Below, in pieces: positions 17,231-28,680 of a stretch of 38,034 bases of DNA; positions within the stretch are counted from its first letter, which is position 1, and every line of letters begins with the position of its first letter. Origin of the DNA: an uncultured Rhizobium sp. (GTDB lineage: Bacteria; Pseudomonadota; Alphaproteobacteria; Rhizobiales; Rhizobiaceae). The stretch is taken from contig CAMFHT010000005.1 in NCBI GenBank assembly GCA_945952245.1, forward strand, positions 1-38,034. The letters are read 5' to 3'. A program made the position numbers and the translations under genes. A model generated the notes under the pieces. The model did no database searches and was not told the DNA's origin. It worked only from the letters and a program-made list of their open reading frames with translations.

Positions 17231-20200
17231 ATGACCCGATTGATTCGCATCCTCAGCCTCGTCCTGCGTCTCGCCGCAGTTCTCGTCCTGCTCGTCGTCC
17301 TGGCCGTCGCCGCGATCGGGTTCACGCCGTTCGGCGCGCGCTTTGCGGCGGATCAGGTGGAGGCGCTGGTCTCGAAGCCGGGGCAAACGGTCGAGATCGG
17401 GACACCGAGCGGCCTGCTGACGGGCGAATTGCGCGTCCCGCAGATCACGCTCAGCGACGAACAAGGCGCCTATGCCCATATCCGCGGACTGAAGGTAGAC
17501 TGGTTTCCGCTGGCACTCCTGAAGCGCACGTTCCGCGCTGAAGAGATCAGCGCCGAAGCTGTGGACGTCATGCGCCCGCCCATTCCGGCAGAGGTCGAGC
17601 CGGATGCGAACCCGGCTCCGTTCCAGCTGCCCGTCGCGATCGACATCCAGCACATCGCGCTTCCGGACATTACCATCGGCAAAGCGGTCGCCAAACGCGA
17701 TTTCAGGCTGTCGGCGACCGGCTCCGGTCAGGCAGACAACGAGAACATTGTCGTTCACCTCAATGCCAACCGTCAGGACCTCCCCGATGCCAAGGCAGAG
17801 GCCGATCTCGCCTACGTGCCAAGCGCGAACCGGCTGACCGTCAAGGGCAGCCTGGACGAGCCGAAGGACGGCATGATCGCGGGCCTGCTCAACCTGCCGA
17901 ACAATCCGGCCATGCACATCACGGTCGACGGCTCCGGACCGCTTTCCGATTGGCGCGGCAAGTTTACGGCCGCTCTCGACGGGAACCGGGCCTTCGAGGC
18001 GGAGGCCCATCACGAAGCCCTGGCGAACAATGGACACCGGCTGGAACTGAAGGGCTCTGGTGCCGCCGGCCCGCTGATGCCGGCGACGGTGCGCGGCCTG
18101 TTCGAGGGCGATACCGCATTCGCTTTCGATACGACCCTTGAACCGGGCGGCAAGATCGGCATCGCCAGCGGCTCTCTTGCGACATCGAGCGTCAGCCTCC
18201 AGGTTTCCGGGACCTATGACCCGAACGGAGAGAACGACCTGACGGCCCATGTGTCCGGCGTCACGGGTCCCGTGCCGTTCGTCATCCCGGCTGGCAAGGC
18301 CGAGGCGCGCATTCTGGTCGAAGACCTCGCCCTTCAGCTGAAGGGCCCGGCGACGGCAGCCGCGCTCAACCTGTCCGCCAAACTCGCCAGTGCCGATTAT
18401 CCTGCCTATCATCTCGATGATGTCGCCCTGACGGCAAGGAGCGATGCGATCGATCTTCGCAGCCGGACGGGCAAGGCAGACGTCATGCTTTCTTTCGAAA
18501 AGAGCAATTTCAGCGACCCCAATCTTGCCCGTCTCGCACCGGGTCCGTTCAAGATTGCGGCTCCCGTGACCTTTGATGGCAACAGGATCGGTTTCGACAA
18601 GGCCGAGGTCGAAAGCGCCCGCTTCGGGGGCAGTCTCACGGGAAATTACGACCTGCAGAGTAAGGTGCTGCAGACGGATGCGAAGCTCTTCGTGCTTCAG
18701 TCCGCGCTGCCGGAGGCGATCGCCGCGAAGATTGGCGACACGGTTTCTCTTGCGGGTTCGGTTGCCTACGGCTTGGATGGGGCAATCGCAGTCTCAGGCC
18801 TCGATGTGGCGTCGAAGCGGCTTTCCGTGGCCGGCGAAGCGGCGCTTTCGGGTGGGCAGTTGCGGACCGATCTCAAGGGCAACATCCCGGATCTCGGCGC
18901 CTTCCTGAGCAATGCGAAGGGCGCAGCCGATTTCACGCTTTCGGCGAGCGGCGCACCGGCCGCGCCGGACTTCAAGGCGACGGTGAACTCAGAAAAGGCA
19001 GTCCTGTCCGGGCGTGAGCTGCAGGCGCTGGCGGTTGAGGCCGAGGGCAAGGCGGACCCGAAGGCGCCGAAGGCAAGCGTCAAGGCAACAGGATCGCTCT
19101 CCGGCCAGACGGTAAGCGTGAATGCGGACCTGACGTCGGAGAACGGCGTGACGAGCCTTCCCGTGCTGAAGGCCGATATCGGCCCAAACCATCTCGACGG
19201 CAGCCTGCGCTTCACGCCGGACTTCTTGCCAGAGGGCAAGATCAGCTTTGCCCTGCCCGATATCGGACTCGTTGCGGCACTGGCCGGGCAGAAGGCTTCC
19301 GGTGATCTGAGCGGCGTTGCCGAGTTCGACGTGAACGGCGGAGTAGCCTCGGCCAAGATCAACGCGCGCGGCAAGGGCATTACGCGTGAGGGTCTATCGG
19401 TCAAGGGGCCTGATATCGCGCTCGACATCGCCGATCTCAAAGCGCTATCGGCAAGCGGCACCGTCAAGGCGCAGGAATTTTCGAGCGGCGCCAACCGGCT
19501 TTCGGGGCTTGCCCTCACCTTCGATCGCAAGGGCAGCGAAACCGGCTTCGATCTCAGGGCAAGCTATGACGGCAAGCCCGTTGCCGTGAAGGGCAGTGCC
19601 GCGGTTGCGGGAGGCCGAACGACGATCGCGCTCGATACCGCCTCCGCGACGCCCAAGGGCATTCCGCTGAAGCTTCAGCGCCCATCCGACATCGTCATCG
19701 AAAACGGAACGGCCAATCTTGAGGATATCGTGATCCAGACCGGCAAAGGCTCGGTCACGCTTTCGGGCAAGGCCGGCCAGACGCTCGATCTCACAGCGAT
19801 CATCAGGTCGCTGCCGATCAGCCTTGCCAACACGTTCCAGCCCAGCCTTCAGGCTGACGGCACGCTGTCGGGAACCGTCAAGGCGACCGGTAAGGCAGCC
19901 TCGCCCTCGGTCACCTACCAGCTCACGGCAGATGGGCTGACCCTGGCGCAAATCCGTTCTGCCGGTCTTCAGCCGCTGTCGATCAAGGCGGACGGTCAAT
20001 ATCAGGGCGATCAGGTCAAGGTGAATGCCACGGCCAGCAATGCCGACGGCCTCAAGGTTTCGGGCGGCGGCACGGCCGCGATTGCCGGTAACCGGGCGCT
20101 CAATCTCTCCTTTAATGGCAGCCTGCCCTTCAAGGCGCTCTCGCCCGTTCTTGCCGCACAGGGCTTCGAGCTATCCGGTACTGCGAACTTCGACGTGAAG

Positions 20201-21391
20201 GTCGGCGGCACCGTTTCTGCACCGGCGATCACCGGCCGCATCAATTCCTCGAATGGACAGCTGGTGGATGTCCGCCGCAACATCTCGCTGAAGAACCTTG
20301 CCCTCAGCGTCAATCTCGACCGCAATCGCGCGACGATCGAAAAGCTCTCCGGCAATCTTTCCGGCGGCGGCACGGTGGCGGTGACAGGCTCGGTCGGCAT
20401 CCAGCCCGACAGCGGCTTCCCAGCGGATCTGAAGATTGCACTCAACAAGGCGGCCTATGTGGACGGCAAGCTCGTTTCCACGGTTGCAGACGGCAATCTC
20501 GCGCTGACGGGTCCGGTCACGGGTGGCCTGAAGCTCAGTGGCAAGCTGGCGCTCGGCCGCTCGGCGATCACCATTCCACAGAAACTCCCGGCCTCGCTGT
20601 CGAAGATCAACGTGCAGCATGTGAACGAATCGAAAAAGGTGGCCGAGCAGATCACAGACGTGCGCTCGCAGGGCACGGGCGGCGGAAAGGGGTCCTCCTC
20701 CGGCATCGGCCTCGACCTCACCATCACGGCACCGCGCATCTTCGTGCAGGGCCGTGGCATCGATGCGGAGCTGGGCGGCGACCTGACGCTGCGCGGCACG
20801 GCATCCGATCCCATCGTTTCCGGCGGCTTCAAGATGCAGCGGGGACGCATGACCATCCTCTCGCGGCGGCTCGACTTCACCTCCGGCACGATCAATTTCG
20901 GTGGCGACCTGACCCCGCAGCTCAACATGGCCGCCGAATCGGACGCCGGCAGCACGACGGTGACCGTCAACGTGAACGGCCCGGCGAACGATCCGGCGAT
21001 CACCTTTTCCTCCAACCCCGCCCTGCCGCAGGACGAAGTACTGGCGCAGCTGATCTTCCAGCAATCCCTCTCCCGGCTCTCGGCGCTCCAGATCGCACAG
21101 CTTGCAGACGCGGCGGCCCAGCTTGCCGGCGGGCGTTCGACATCGCTGCTTCAGGGCCTGAGATCCAATCTCGGCATCGACGACCTCGACATCACATCAG
21201 ACGCGAATGGCGATGCGCAGCTCAGGGCAGGCAAGTACCTGAACGACAAGACCTATATCCAGATCGAACAGGGCGGCAGCTCGGGAGCGAAGGCCTCGAT
21301 CAATCTCGATGTCGGGCGCGGCATCAAGCTGAAGGGCGAAGCAGGCGGCAATGGCGGGGCAGCCGGCATCTTCTACGAGAAGGAATACTGA
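17231..21391 (+). CDS. tamB: Translocation/assembly module protein TamB (DUF490 family)
   Basis: 1386 aa; N-terminal TM anchor; repetitive beta architecture; C-terminal PQLNMAAES...DEVLAQLIFQQSLSRLSALQIAQLA...KYLNDKTYIQIEQG typical of TamB. Confidence 0.9.
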   Translation: MTRLIRILSLVLRLAAVLVLLVVLAVAAIGFTPFGARFAADQVEALVSKPGQTVEIGTPSGLLTGELRVPQITLSDEQGAYAHIRGLKVDWFPLALLKRTFRAEEISAEAVDVMRPPIPAEVEPDANPAPFQLPVAIDIQHIALPDITIGKAVAKRDFRLSATGSGQADNENIVVHLNANRQDLPDAKAEADLAYVPSANRLTVKGSLDEPKDGMIAGLLNLPNNPAMHITVDGSGPLSDWRGKFTAALDGNRAFEAEAHHEALANNGHRLELKGSGAAGPLMPATVRGLFEGDTAFAFDTTLEPGGKIGIASGSLATSSVSLQVSGTYDPNGENDLTAHVSGVTGPVPFVIPAGKAEARILVEDLALQLKGPATAAALNLSAKLASADYPAYHLDDVALTARSDAIDLRSRTGKADVMLSFEKSNFSDPNLARLAPGPFKIAAPVTFDGNRIGFDKAEVESARFGGSLTGNYDLQSKVLQTDAKLFVLQSALPEAIAAKIGDTVSLAGSVAYGLDGAIAVSGLDVASKRLSVAGEAALSGGQLRTDLKGNIPDLGAFLSNAKGAADFTLSASGAPAAPDFKATVNSEKAVLSGRELQALAVEAEGKADPKAPKASVKATGSLSGQTVSVNADLTSENGVTSLPVLKADIGPNHLDGSLRFTPDFLPEGKISFALPDIGLVAALAGQKASGDLSGVAEFDVNGGVASAKINARGKGITREGLSVKGPDIALDIADLKALSASGTVKAQEFSSGANRLSGLALTFDRKGSETGFDLRASYDGKPVAVKGSAAVAGGRTTIALDTASATPKGIPLKLQRPSDIVIENGTANLEDIVIQTGKGSVTLSGKAGQTLDLTAIIRSLPISLANTFQPSLQADGTLSGTVKATGKAASPSVTYQLTADGLTLAQIRSAGLQPLSIKADGQYQGDQVKVNATASNADGLKVSGGGTAAIAGNRALNLSFNGSLPFKALSPVLAAQGFELSGTANFDVKVGGTVSAPAITGRINSSNGQLVDVRRNISLKNLALSVNLDRNRATIEKLSGNLSGGGTVAVTGSVGIQPDSGFPADLKIALNKAAYVDGKLVSTVADGNLALTGPVTGGLKLSGKLALGRSAITIPQKLPASLSKINVQHVNESKKVAEQITDVRSQGTGGGKGSSSGIGLDLTITAPRIFVQGRGIDAELGGDLTLRGTASDPIVSGGFKMQRGRMTILSRRLDFTSGTINFGGDLTPQLNMAAESDAGSTTVTVNVNGPANDPAITFSSNPALPQDEVLAQLIFQQSLSRLSALQIAQLADAAAQLAGGRSTSLLQGLRSNLGIDDLDITSDANGDAQLRAGKYLNDKTYIQIEQGGSSGAKASINLDVGRGIKLKGEAGGNGGAAGIFYEKEY

Positions 21392-21407
21392 CGGCGCGGC
21401 TCCCGGC

Positions 21408-21836
21408 TCAGAAGCTCGATTTGCGGGACCGGAGCAGAATGTTCGTCTCCGTCACGTTGATCCCCTCGATCAGGCGGATGCGCCGCAGCGTCTCGTCAAA
21501 GGAGACGAGATCGCGGTCCTCCAGTTCGGCGATGAAGTCCCAGCGCCCGTTTGTCGAGTGCAGCGCCCGCACCTGCGGCAGCCCACGCAGCTGGTCGGCC
21601 ACCCGGTCGGCCATCTTGCCCAGCACCTCGATCATGATGATGGCGCGGACCCCTGCCTCTCGCGTCTCGTGACCCGTCTTGATCGTGAAAGCCGTGATCG
21701 TCCCGTTCTCCACCATACGGTCGATCCGGGCGCTGACGGTGGCGCGGGAAGCGCCCGTCATCGCCGAAAGCGAGGAGACGGGCAGCCGCGCATTGTGGCG
21801 CAGGGCGGCGAGAAGCGCCTGATCGAGATCATCCAT
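21408..21836 (-). CDS. Lrp/AsnC family transcriptional regulator
   Basis: MDDLDQALLAALRHNARLPVSSLSAMTGASRATVSARIDRMVENGTI HTH; RAM-like C-terminus. Confidence 0.9.
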   Translation of the reverse strand: MDDLDQALLAALRHNARLPVSSLSAMTGASRATVSARIDRMVENGTITAFTIKTGHETREAGVRAIIMIEVLGKMADRVADQLRGLPQVRALHSTNGRWDFIAELEDRDLVSFDETLRRIRLIEGINVTETNILLRSRKSSF

Positions 21837-21960
21837 TTGGCATACTGTTGGTTTGAGCCATCACTTTGCCCAATATGCCTTCAAAACCGGCACTTTTCCA
21901 TCTTTTTGTCGGCAGACCTCTACCGCTAAACTGCTCGCTCAAATAGGGAGAGTGGCTTTC

Positions 21961-22899
21961 ATGACGGTTGAGAAGAAGGTGCCGATCAGCCTGATCGGCG
22001 TGCCGCTGGAAGAGGGTTCGGGCCGCCTCGGCTGTGCCATGGGCCCGGCTGCGCTCCGCATCGCTGGCATCCGGCAGGCGCTCCAGGATCTCGGCTACAG
22101 CGTCGAGGACAAGGGCGACATCCGCGCCGTGCCGGCCCGCGATCTTGCCCTGGTGCCGAAGGCGCTCAACCTGCAGACCGTCGGCGCCTTCGTGCGGGAA
22201 CTGGAGGCGGAAACCTATGAAGTCGCCCGCTCCGGTGGCCTTCCCATCATCCTTGGCGGCGATCACAGCCTGTCCATGGGCAGCGTCTCCGGCATGGCGC
22301 GGCACGCGTCGGATCTCGGACGCCCGCTCTTCGTGCTTTGGCTCGATGCCCACGCAGATTTCAATTCGCCGGAAACGTCCCCCTCCGGCAACATGCATGG
22401 CATGCCGGTGGCATATTTCTGCGGCCGGGCGGAGTTTTCCCCCATTCTTCCGGTCGAACGTCCATTCGTCGAACCGGGCCACGTCTTCCAGGTCGGTATC
22501 CGCTCCGTCGATCCGCAGGAGCGGGAGCTTGTGGCCGCCAATGGCGTCAACGTCTTCGACATGCGCGCCATCGACGAAATGGGCGTCGCCGCGATCATGC
22601 GGCGCATTCTTGAAACGGTTCGGGATGCCAATGGCCTCCTGCATGTGAGCTTCGACGTCGATTTCCTCGATCCGGACGTGGCGCCGGGCGTCGGCACGAC
22701 CGTGCCGGGGGGCGCTACCTTCCGTGAGGCTCATCTTGTCATGGAGATGCTCTGCGACAGCGGTCTCGTCTCCTCGCTCGATCTCGTCGAGCTCAACCCT
22801 TTCCTCGATGACCGCGGCAAGAGCGCCCGGGTGCTGGTGGAAATGACGGCGAGCCTGTTCGGCCGCCGCATCTTCGATCGCCCGACACGCGCCGCCTGA
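21961..22899 (+). CDS. rocF: Arginase
   Basis: [33 protein letters not shown] metal-binding motifs; start set at [15 protein letters not shown]. Confidence 0.92.
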   Translation: MTVEKKVPISLIGVPLEEGSGRLGCAMGPAALRIAGIRQALQDLGYSVEDKGDIRAVPARDLALVPKALNLQTVGAFVRELEAETYEVARSGGLPIILGGDHSLSMGSVSGMARHASDLGRPLFVLWLDAHADFNSPETSPSGNMHGMPVAYFCGRAEFSPILPVERPFVEPGHVFQVGIRSVDPQERELVAANGVNVFDMRAIDEMGVAAIMRRILETVRDANGLLHVSFDVDFLDPDVAPGVGTTVPGGATFREAHLVMEMLCDSGLVSSLDLVELNPFLDDRGKSARVLVEMTASLFGRRIFDRPTRAA

Positions 22900-22924
22900 T
22901 CAACCCCCTTTCCGGAGACAGTCC

Positions 22925-24121
22925 ATGAGCACTGCAGCAGCCCTGATCGAAACCGAACACCGCCTCGGCGCCCACAACTACAAGCCGCTCGACGTGGTCC
23001 TGACCCGCGGCGAAGGCGTCTATGTCTGGGACACCGAAGGCAAGCGCTACCTCGACTGCCTGTCGGCCTATTCCGCCGTAAACCAGGGGCATTGCCACCC
23101 GAAGATCCGCGAAGCCATGATCGAGCAGGCCTCCCGCCTGACATTGACATCGCGCGCCTTCCGCAACGACCAGCTCGCCCATCTCTACGAGGAACTCGCG
23201 GCACTGACCGGCAGCCACAAGATCCTGCCGATGAATTCCGGCGCCGAGGCTGTCGAGACCGCCGTCAAGGCGGTGCGCAAATGGGGCTACGAGGTCAAGG
23301 GCGTGCCGGAAAACCAGGCCGAGATCATCGTCTGCAGCGACAATTTCCATGGCCGCACAATCGGTATTGTCGGCTTCTCCACCGATCCCGACGCCCGCAC
23401 CGGCTTCGGTCCCTTTGCCCCCGGTTTCCGCACCGTACCATTTGGCGACGCCAAGGCCTTCGAAGCGGCCATCACGCCGAACACGGTTGCGGCATTGATC
23501 GAGCCGATCCAGGGCGAAGCAGGCGTGATCATTCCGCCGAAGGGCTATTTCACCAAGGTGCGCGAGCTTTGCACCGCCCATAACGTGACGCTGATCCTCG
23601 ACGAGATCCAGACGGGCCTCGGGCGCACCGGCAAGCTTCTGGCCGAAGAGCACGAGGGCATCGAGGCGGACGTGACGCTCATCGGCAAGGCGCTTTCGGG
23701 CGGGTTCTATCCCGTCTCTGCCGTTCTCTCGAATTCCGAAGTGCTGGGCGTTCTCAAGCCCGGCCAGCACGGCTCGACCTTCGGCGGCAACCCTCTCGCC
23801 TGCGCGGTCGCGCGTGCCGCTCTTCGCGTGCTGACGGAGGAAGGCATGATCGAGAACTCGGCCAAGATGGGCGAACGCTTCCTCGCCGGCCTGAAGGACA
23901 TTCGCTCGAACATCGTCAGGGACGTTCGCGGCCGCGGGCTGATGCTGGCGATCGAGCTCGACCCGGCGGCCGGGGGCGCGCGGCAATATTGCTACCAGCT
24001 CAAGGATCGCGGACTGCTTGCCAAGGACACGCACGAGCACACCATCCGTCTCGCTCCGCCGCTGATCGTCAATGAAGACCAGGTCGACTGGGCAGTAGAA
24101 CAGATCGCTCAGGTTCTCTAA
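22925..24121 (+). CDS. rocD: Ornithine--oxo-acid transaminase
   Basis: [57 protein letters not shown] motifs; next to arginase. Confidence 0.92.
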   Translation: MSTAAALIETEHRLGAHNYKPLDVVLTRGEGVYVWDTEGKRYLDCLSAYSAVNQGHCHPKIREAMIEQASRLTLTSRAFRNDQLAHLYEELAALTGSHKILPMNSGAEAVETAVKAVRKWGYEVKGVPENQAEIIVCSDNFHGRTIGIVGFSTDPDARTGFGPFAPGFRTVPFGDAKAFEAAITPNTVAALIEPIQGEAGVIIPPKGYFTKVRELCTAHNVTLILDEIQTGLGRTGKLLAEEHEGIEADVTLIGKALSGGFYPVSAVLSNSEVLGVLKPGQHGSTFGGNPLACAVARAALRVLTEEGMIENSAKMGERFLAGLKDIRSNIVRDVRGRGLMLAIELDPAAGGARQYCYQLKDRGLLAKDTHEHTIRLAPPLIVNEDQVDWAVEQIAQVL

Positions 24122-24175
24122 GCCCAAGGATCGCCTGGCCATTCAGACTTGATCAAGATTTTGCTGCTAGAGTTA

Positions 24176-24239
24176 AGAAAATCCGGAAGTCCCCGCGGTA
24201 GAAATGCCGTGGCCTTTCCCCGCGGCGGCCGGATCTTCT
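24176..24239 (+). other. Inverted repeat / potential structured leader between rocD and cheW
   Basis: AGAAAATCCGG (24176-24186) pairs with CCGGATCTTCT (24229-24239), one mismatch; CCGCGG copies inside. Confidence 0.4.
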
Positions 24240-24272
24240 AGACACCAGTGACAGGAATCGGGACCAAGTCTG

Positions 24273-24752
24273 ATGGCAACAACTCTGAACACGGCGGCCT
24301 TTGGCGGCGAATCGCTGGAAATCATCGCGTTTAGGCTTCACGATCAGGAATTCTGCGTCCGCACGACGACCATCCGCGAGATCCGCGGCTGGGCGCCGTC
24401 CACCCCGATTCCGCATTCCCCGCCGGAAATCATCGGCGTGATGAACCTGCGTGGCTCGGTCATTCCGATCATCGACCTCGCCTACAAGCTCGGCATGAAG
24501 AGCACTGTCGCCAACGAGCGCAGCGCGATCGTCGTCGCCGAAGTGCACACAATGGTCATCGGCATGCTGGTCGACCGGGTCTCCGACATCCTCACCATTC
24601 CGTCGAGCCAGGTTCAGCCGGTTCCGGAAGTCACCGCCTCCTTCGACAAGTCCTTCTGCGAAGGCGTCATCGCCAACGAGAACGGCATGATCTGCTTCCT
24701 GAATCTCTCCAAGATGTTCAAGGGCACCGAAATGGACGATCTCGCAGCTTGA
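24273..24752 (+). CDS. cheW: Chemotaxis protein CheW
   Basis: FRLHDQEFCVRTTTIREIRGW; IIGVMNLRGSVIPIIDLAYKLG. Confidence 0.92.
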   Translation: MATTLNTAAFGGESLEIIAFRLHDQEFCVRTTTIREIRGWAPSTPIPHSPPEIIGVMNLRGSVIPIIDLAYKLGMKSTVANERSAIVVAEVHTMVIGMLVDRVSDILTIPSSQVQPVPEVTASFDKSFCEGVIANENGMICFLNLSKMFKGTEMDDLAA

Positions 24753-24776
24753 TCCGTATCAGCGTTCGGCATGCAG

Positions 24777-24809
24777 AAAGGCCCGGATGATCGCTCATCC
24801 GGGCCTTTT
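24777..24809. terminator. Rho-independent terminator downstream of cheW
   Basis: AAAGGCCCGGATGA-TCGC-TCATCCGGGCCTTTT. Confidence 0.92.
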
Positions 24810-24834
24810 CATGTCGTGGCTTCAGGCAGGAGTC

Positions 24835-24860
24835 CGCCCGGCCCCCTAGGGAGCCGGGCG
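24835..24860 (-). terminator. Stem-loop downstream of the glp operon
   Basis: CGCCCGGC-CCCCTAGGGA-GCCGGGCG, immediately after the glpV stop on the minus strand; no poly-U. Confidence 0.5.
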
Positions 24861-24868
24861 TTATATCC

Positions 24869-26590
24869 TTACTTCTGCCAGCTCTTGACCAGTTCGTCAT
24901 AGTTGATGGTGATCGGCTTTTCCTTCTCGTTCTCGACCTTCAGCTGCGGAGCGAGATTGCCAGCAGCGACGGCTGCCTTGTTCTGCTCCTCGAGAGAGGA
25001 TTCGTCGGCCAGCTTCGGACCGATATCACCCTGCACGCCAGACTTCTCGATACGGGCCAGAACCTTTTCCTGCTCGGCGCAGAGCGAGTCCATGGCTTCC
25101 TGGGCGGTCTTTGCACCCGAGGAAGCGTCGCCGATGTTCTGCCACCACAGCTGGGCAAGCTTCGGATAATCCGGAACGTTGGTGCCGGTCGGGGTCCACT
25201 GCACGCGCGCCGGCGAGCGGTAGAACTCGATCAGACCGCCGAGCTTCGGAGCCCGTTCGGTGAAGCTCTTGTCCTGGATGGTCGATTCGCGGATGAAGGT
25301 GAGGCCGACATGCGACTTCTTCACGTCCACGGTCTTCGAGGTCACGAACTGCGCATAGAGCCATGCGGCCTTGGCGCGATCGGTGGGGGTGGACTTCATG
25401 AGCGTCCAGGAACCGGCATCCTGGTAGCCGAGCTTCATGCCGTCCTTCCAGTAGACGCCATGCGGGCTCGGAGCCATGCGCCACTTCGGGGTGCCGTCGG
25501 AATTCACTACCGGCAGACCGTCCTTGACCATGTCCGCGGTAAAGGCGGTGTACCAGAAGATCTGCTGGGCGATATTGCCCTGGGCAGGAACCGGGCCGGC
25601 TTCGCCGAACACCATGCCGGCTGCTTCCGGCGGCGCATACTTCTTCAGCCAGTCGATATACTTCTCGATCGAGTAGACCGCTGCCGGGCCGTTGGTGTCA
25701 CCGCCACGGGCCACGCAGGAGCCTACCGGACGGGAGTTTTCATCGACCTTGATGCCCCATTCGTCGACCGGCTTGCCGTTCGGCAGGCCCTTGTCGCCGT
25801 TGCCGGCCATGGAAAGCCAGGCATCGGTGAAGCGCCAGCCGAGCGACGGGTCCTTCTTGCCGTAGTCCATGTGACCATAGACCTTCTTGCCGTCCTGCTC
25901 GCGGCCGGTAAAGAATTCGGCGATGTCCTCATAGGCCGACCAGTTGACCGGCACGCCGAGATCGTAGCCATACTTGGCCTTGAAGTCCGCCTTGTTCTTC
26001 TCGTCGTTGAACCAGTCGTAGCGGAACCAGTAGAGGTTCGCGAACTGCTGGTCGGGCAGCTGGTAGAGCTTGCCGTCCGGGGCTGTGGTGAAGGAGCTGC
26101 CGATGAAGTCCTTCACGTCGAGACCCGGGTTGGTCACGTCCTTGCCCTCGCCGGCCATCCAGTCGGTGAGGTTGCGGACCTGCTGGTAGCGCCAATGGGT
26201 ACCGATGAGGTCGGAGTCGTTGACCCAGCCGTCATAGATGTTTTCGCCGGTCTGCATCTGTGTCTGGATCTTTTCCACGACGTCACCTTCCTGGATGATG
26301 TCGTGGGTGACCTTGATGCCGGTGATCGCTGTGAAGGCCGGAGCCAGCACTTCGGATTCGTACTTGTGGGTGGTCAGCGATTCCGAGACCACCTTGATTT
26401 CCATGCCGGCGAAGGGCTTCGCGGCATCGACGAACCACTGCATTTCCTTTTCCTGGTCCGCGCGGGACAGGGTGGAGAGGGTGCCGATTTCCTTGTCGAG
26501 GAAACCCTTTGCCTCGTCCATGCCGGCCCAGGCATTGCCGGTCAATACCAGCAGCGCGAATGCCGTCGTCATCATCAATTGCTTGCGCAT
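24869..26590 (-). CDS. glpV: Glycerol ABC transporter substrate-binding protein (GlpV-like)
   Basis: 573 aa with signal peptide; CUT1-type extracellular binding protein; last gene of glpD-glpSTPQUV-type synteny. Confidence 0.85.
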   Translation of the reverse strand: MRKQLMMTTAFALLVLTGNAWAGMDEAKGFLDKEIGTLSTLSRADQEKEMQWFVDAAKPFAGMEIKVVSESLTTHKYESEVLAPAFTAITGIKVTHDIIQEGDVVEKIQTQMQTGENIYDGWVNDSDLIGTHWRYQQVRNLTDWMAGEGKDVTNPGLDVKDFIGSSFTTAPDGKLYQLPDQQFANLYWFRYDWFNDEKNKADFKAKYGYDLGVPVNWSAYEDIAEFFTGREQDGKKVYGHMDYGKKDPSLGWRFTDAWLSMAGNGDKGLPNGKPVDEWGIKVDENSRPVGSCVARGGDTNGPAAVYSIEKYIDWLKKYAPPEAAGMVFGEAGPVPAQGNIAQQIFWYTAFTADMVKDGLPVVNSDGTPKWRMAPSPHGVYWKDGMKLGYQDAGSWTLMKSTPTDRAKAAWLYAQFVTSKTVDVKKSHVGLTFIRESTIQDKSFTERAPKLGGLIEFYRSPARVQWTPTGTNVPDYPKLAQLWWQNIGDASSGAKTAQEAMDSLCAEQEKVLARIEKSGVQGDIGPKLADESSLEEQNKAAVAAGNLAPQLKVENEKEKPITINYDELVKSWQK

Positions 26591-26631
26591 ATCGTCCTCC
26601 CGAAGTTTGCGTTAGCAGTCTGCAGTCCGGA

Positions 26632-26651
26632 TGGGCGGTCCTCTCCGCCCA
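26632..26651 (-). other. Intercistronic stem-loop between glpU and glpV
   Basis: TGGGCGG-TCCTCT-CCGCCCA, extendable past an A-A mismatch by GG/CC. Confidence 0.55.
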
Positions 26652-26667
26652 ACCCTTTCATGTTCCC

Positions 26668-26949
26668 TCAGACGTAACGGAAGACGCCGATGGCGTAGAC
26701 CAGGCTGAGGGCAAGAGCCCACCACAGGTTGGCATTGGTGAGGCCAAGCCAGATGAGGTGGATGAAGGCGGATCCGAGGAGCGAGATGAACAGGCGGTCA
26801 CCCCTCGTGGTTTCGAAACGGAGCAGGCCGATGCGCGGATTGCCGCCCGGCGAGACATATTCCCAGATGCCCATGCCGACGAGCAGGGCTGCGATCGTTC
26901 CGAAGAAGAGCGCGGTCGGAAGGGTCCAGGCCATCCATGAGAAGTCCAT
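26668..26949 (-). CDS. glpU: DUF2160-type small membrane protein (GlpU-like)
   Basis: MDFSWMAWTLPTALFFGTIAALLVGMGIWEYVSPGGNPRIGLLRFETTRGDRLFISLLGSAFIHLIWLG; AAGGAG RBS before ATG 26949; glp synteny. Confidence 0.82.
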   Translation of the reverse strand: MDFSWMAWTLPTALFFGTIAALLVGMGIWEYVSPGGNPRIGLLRFETTRGDRLFISLLGSAFIHLIWLGLTNANLWWALALSLVYAIGVFRYV

Positions 26950-26963
26950 GACGATCTCCTTTC

Positions 26964-27809
<846 letters not shown>

Positions 27810-27810
27810 C

Positions 27811-28677
<867 letters not shown>

Positions 28678-28680
28678 GGC

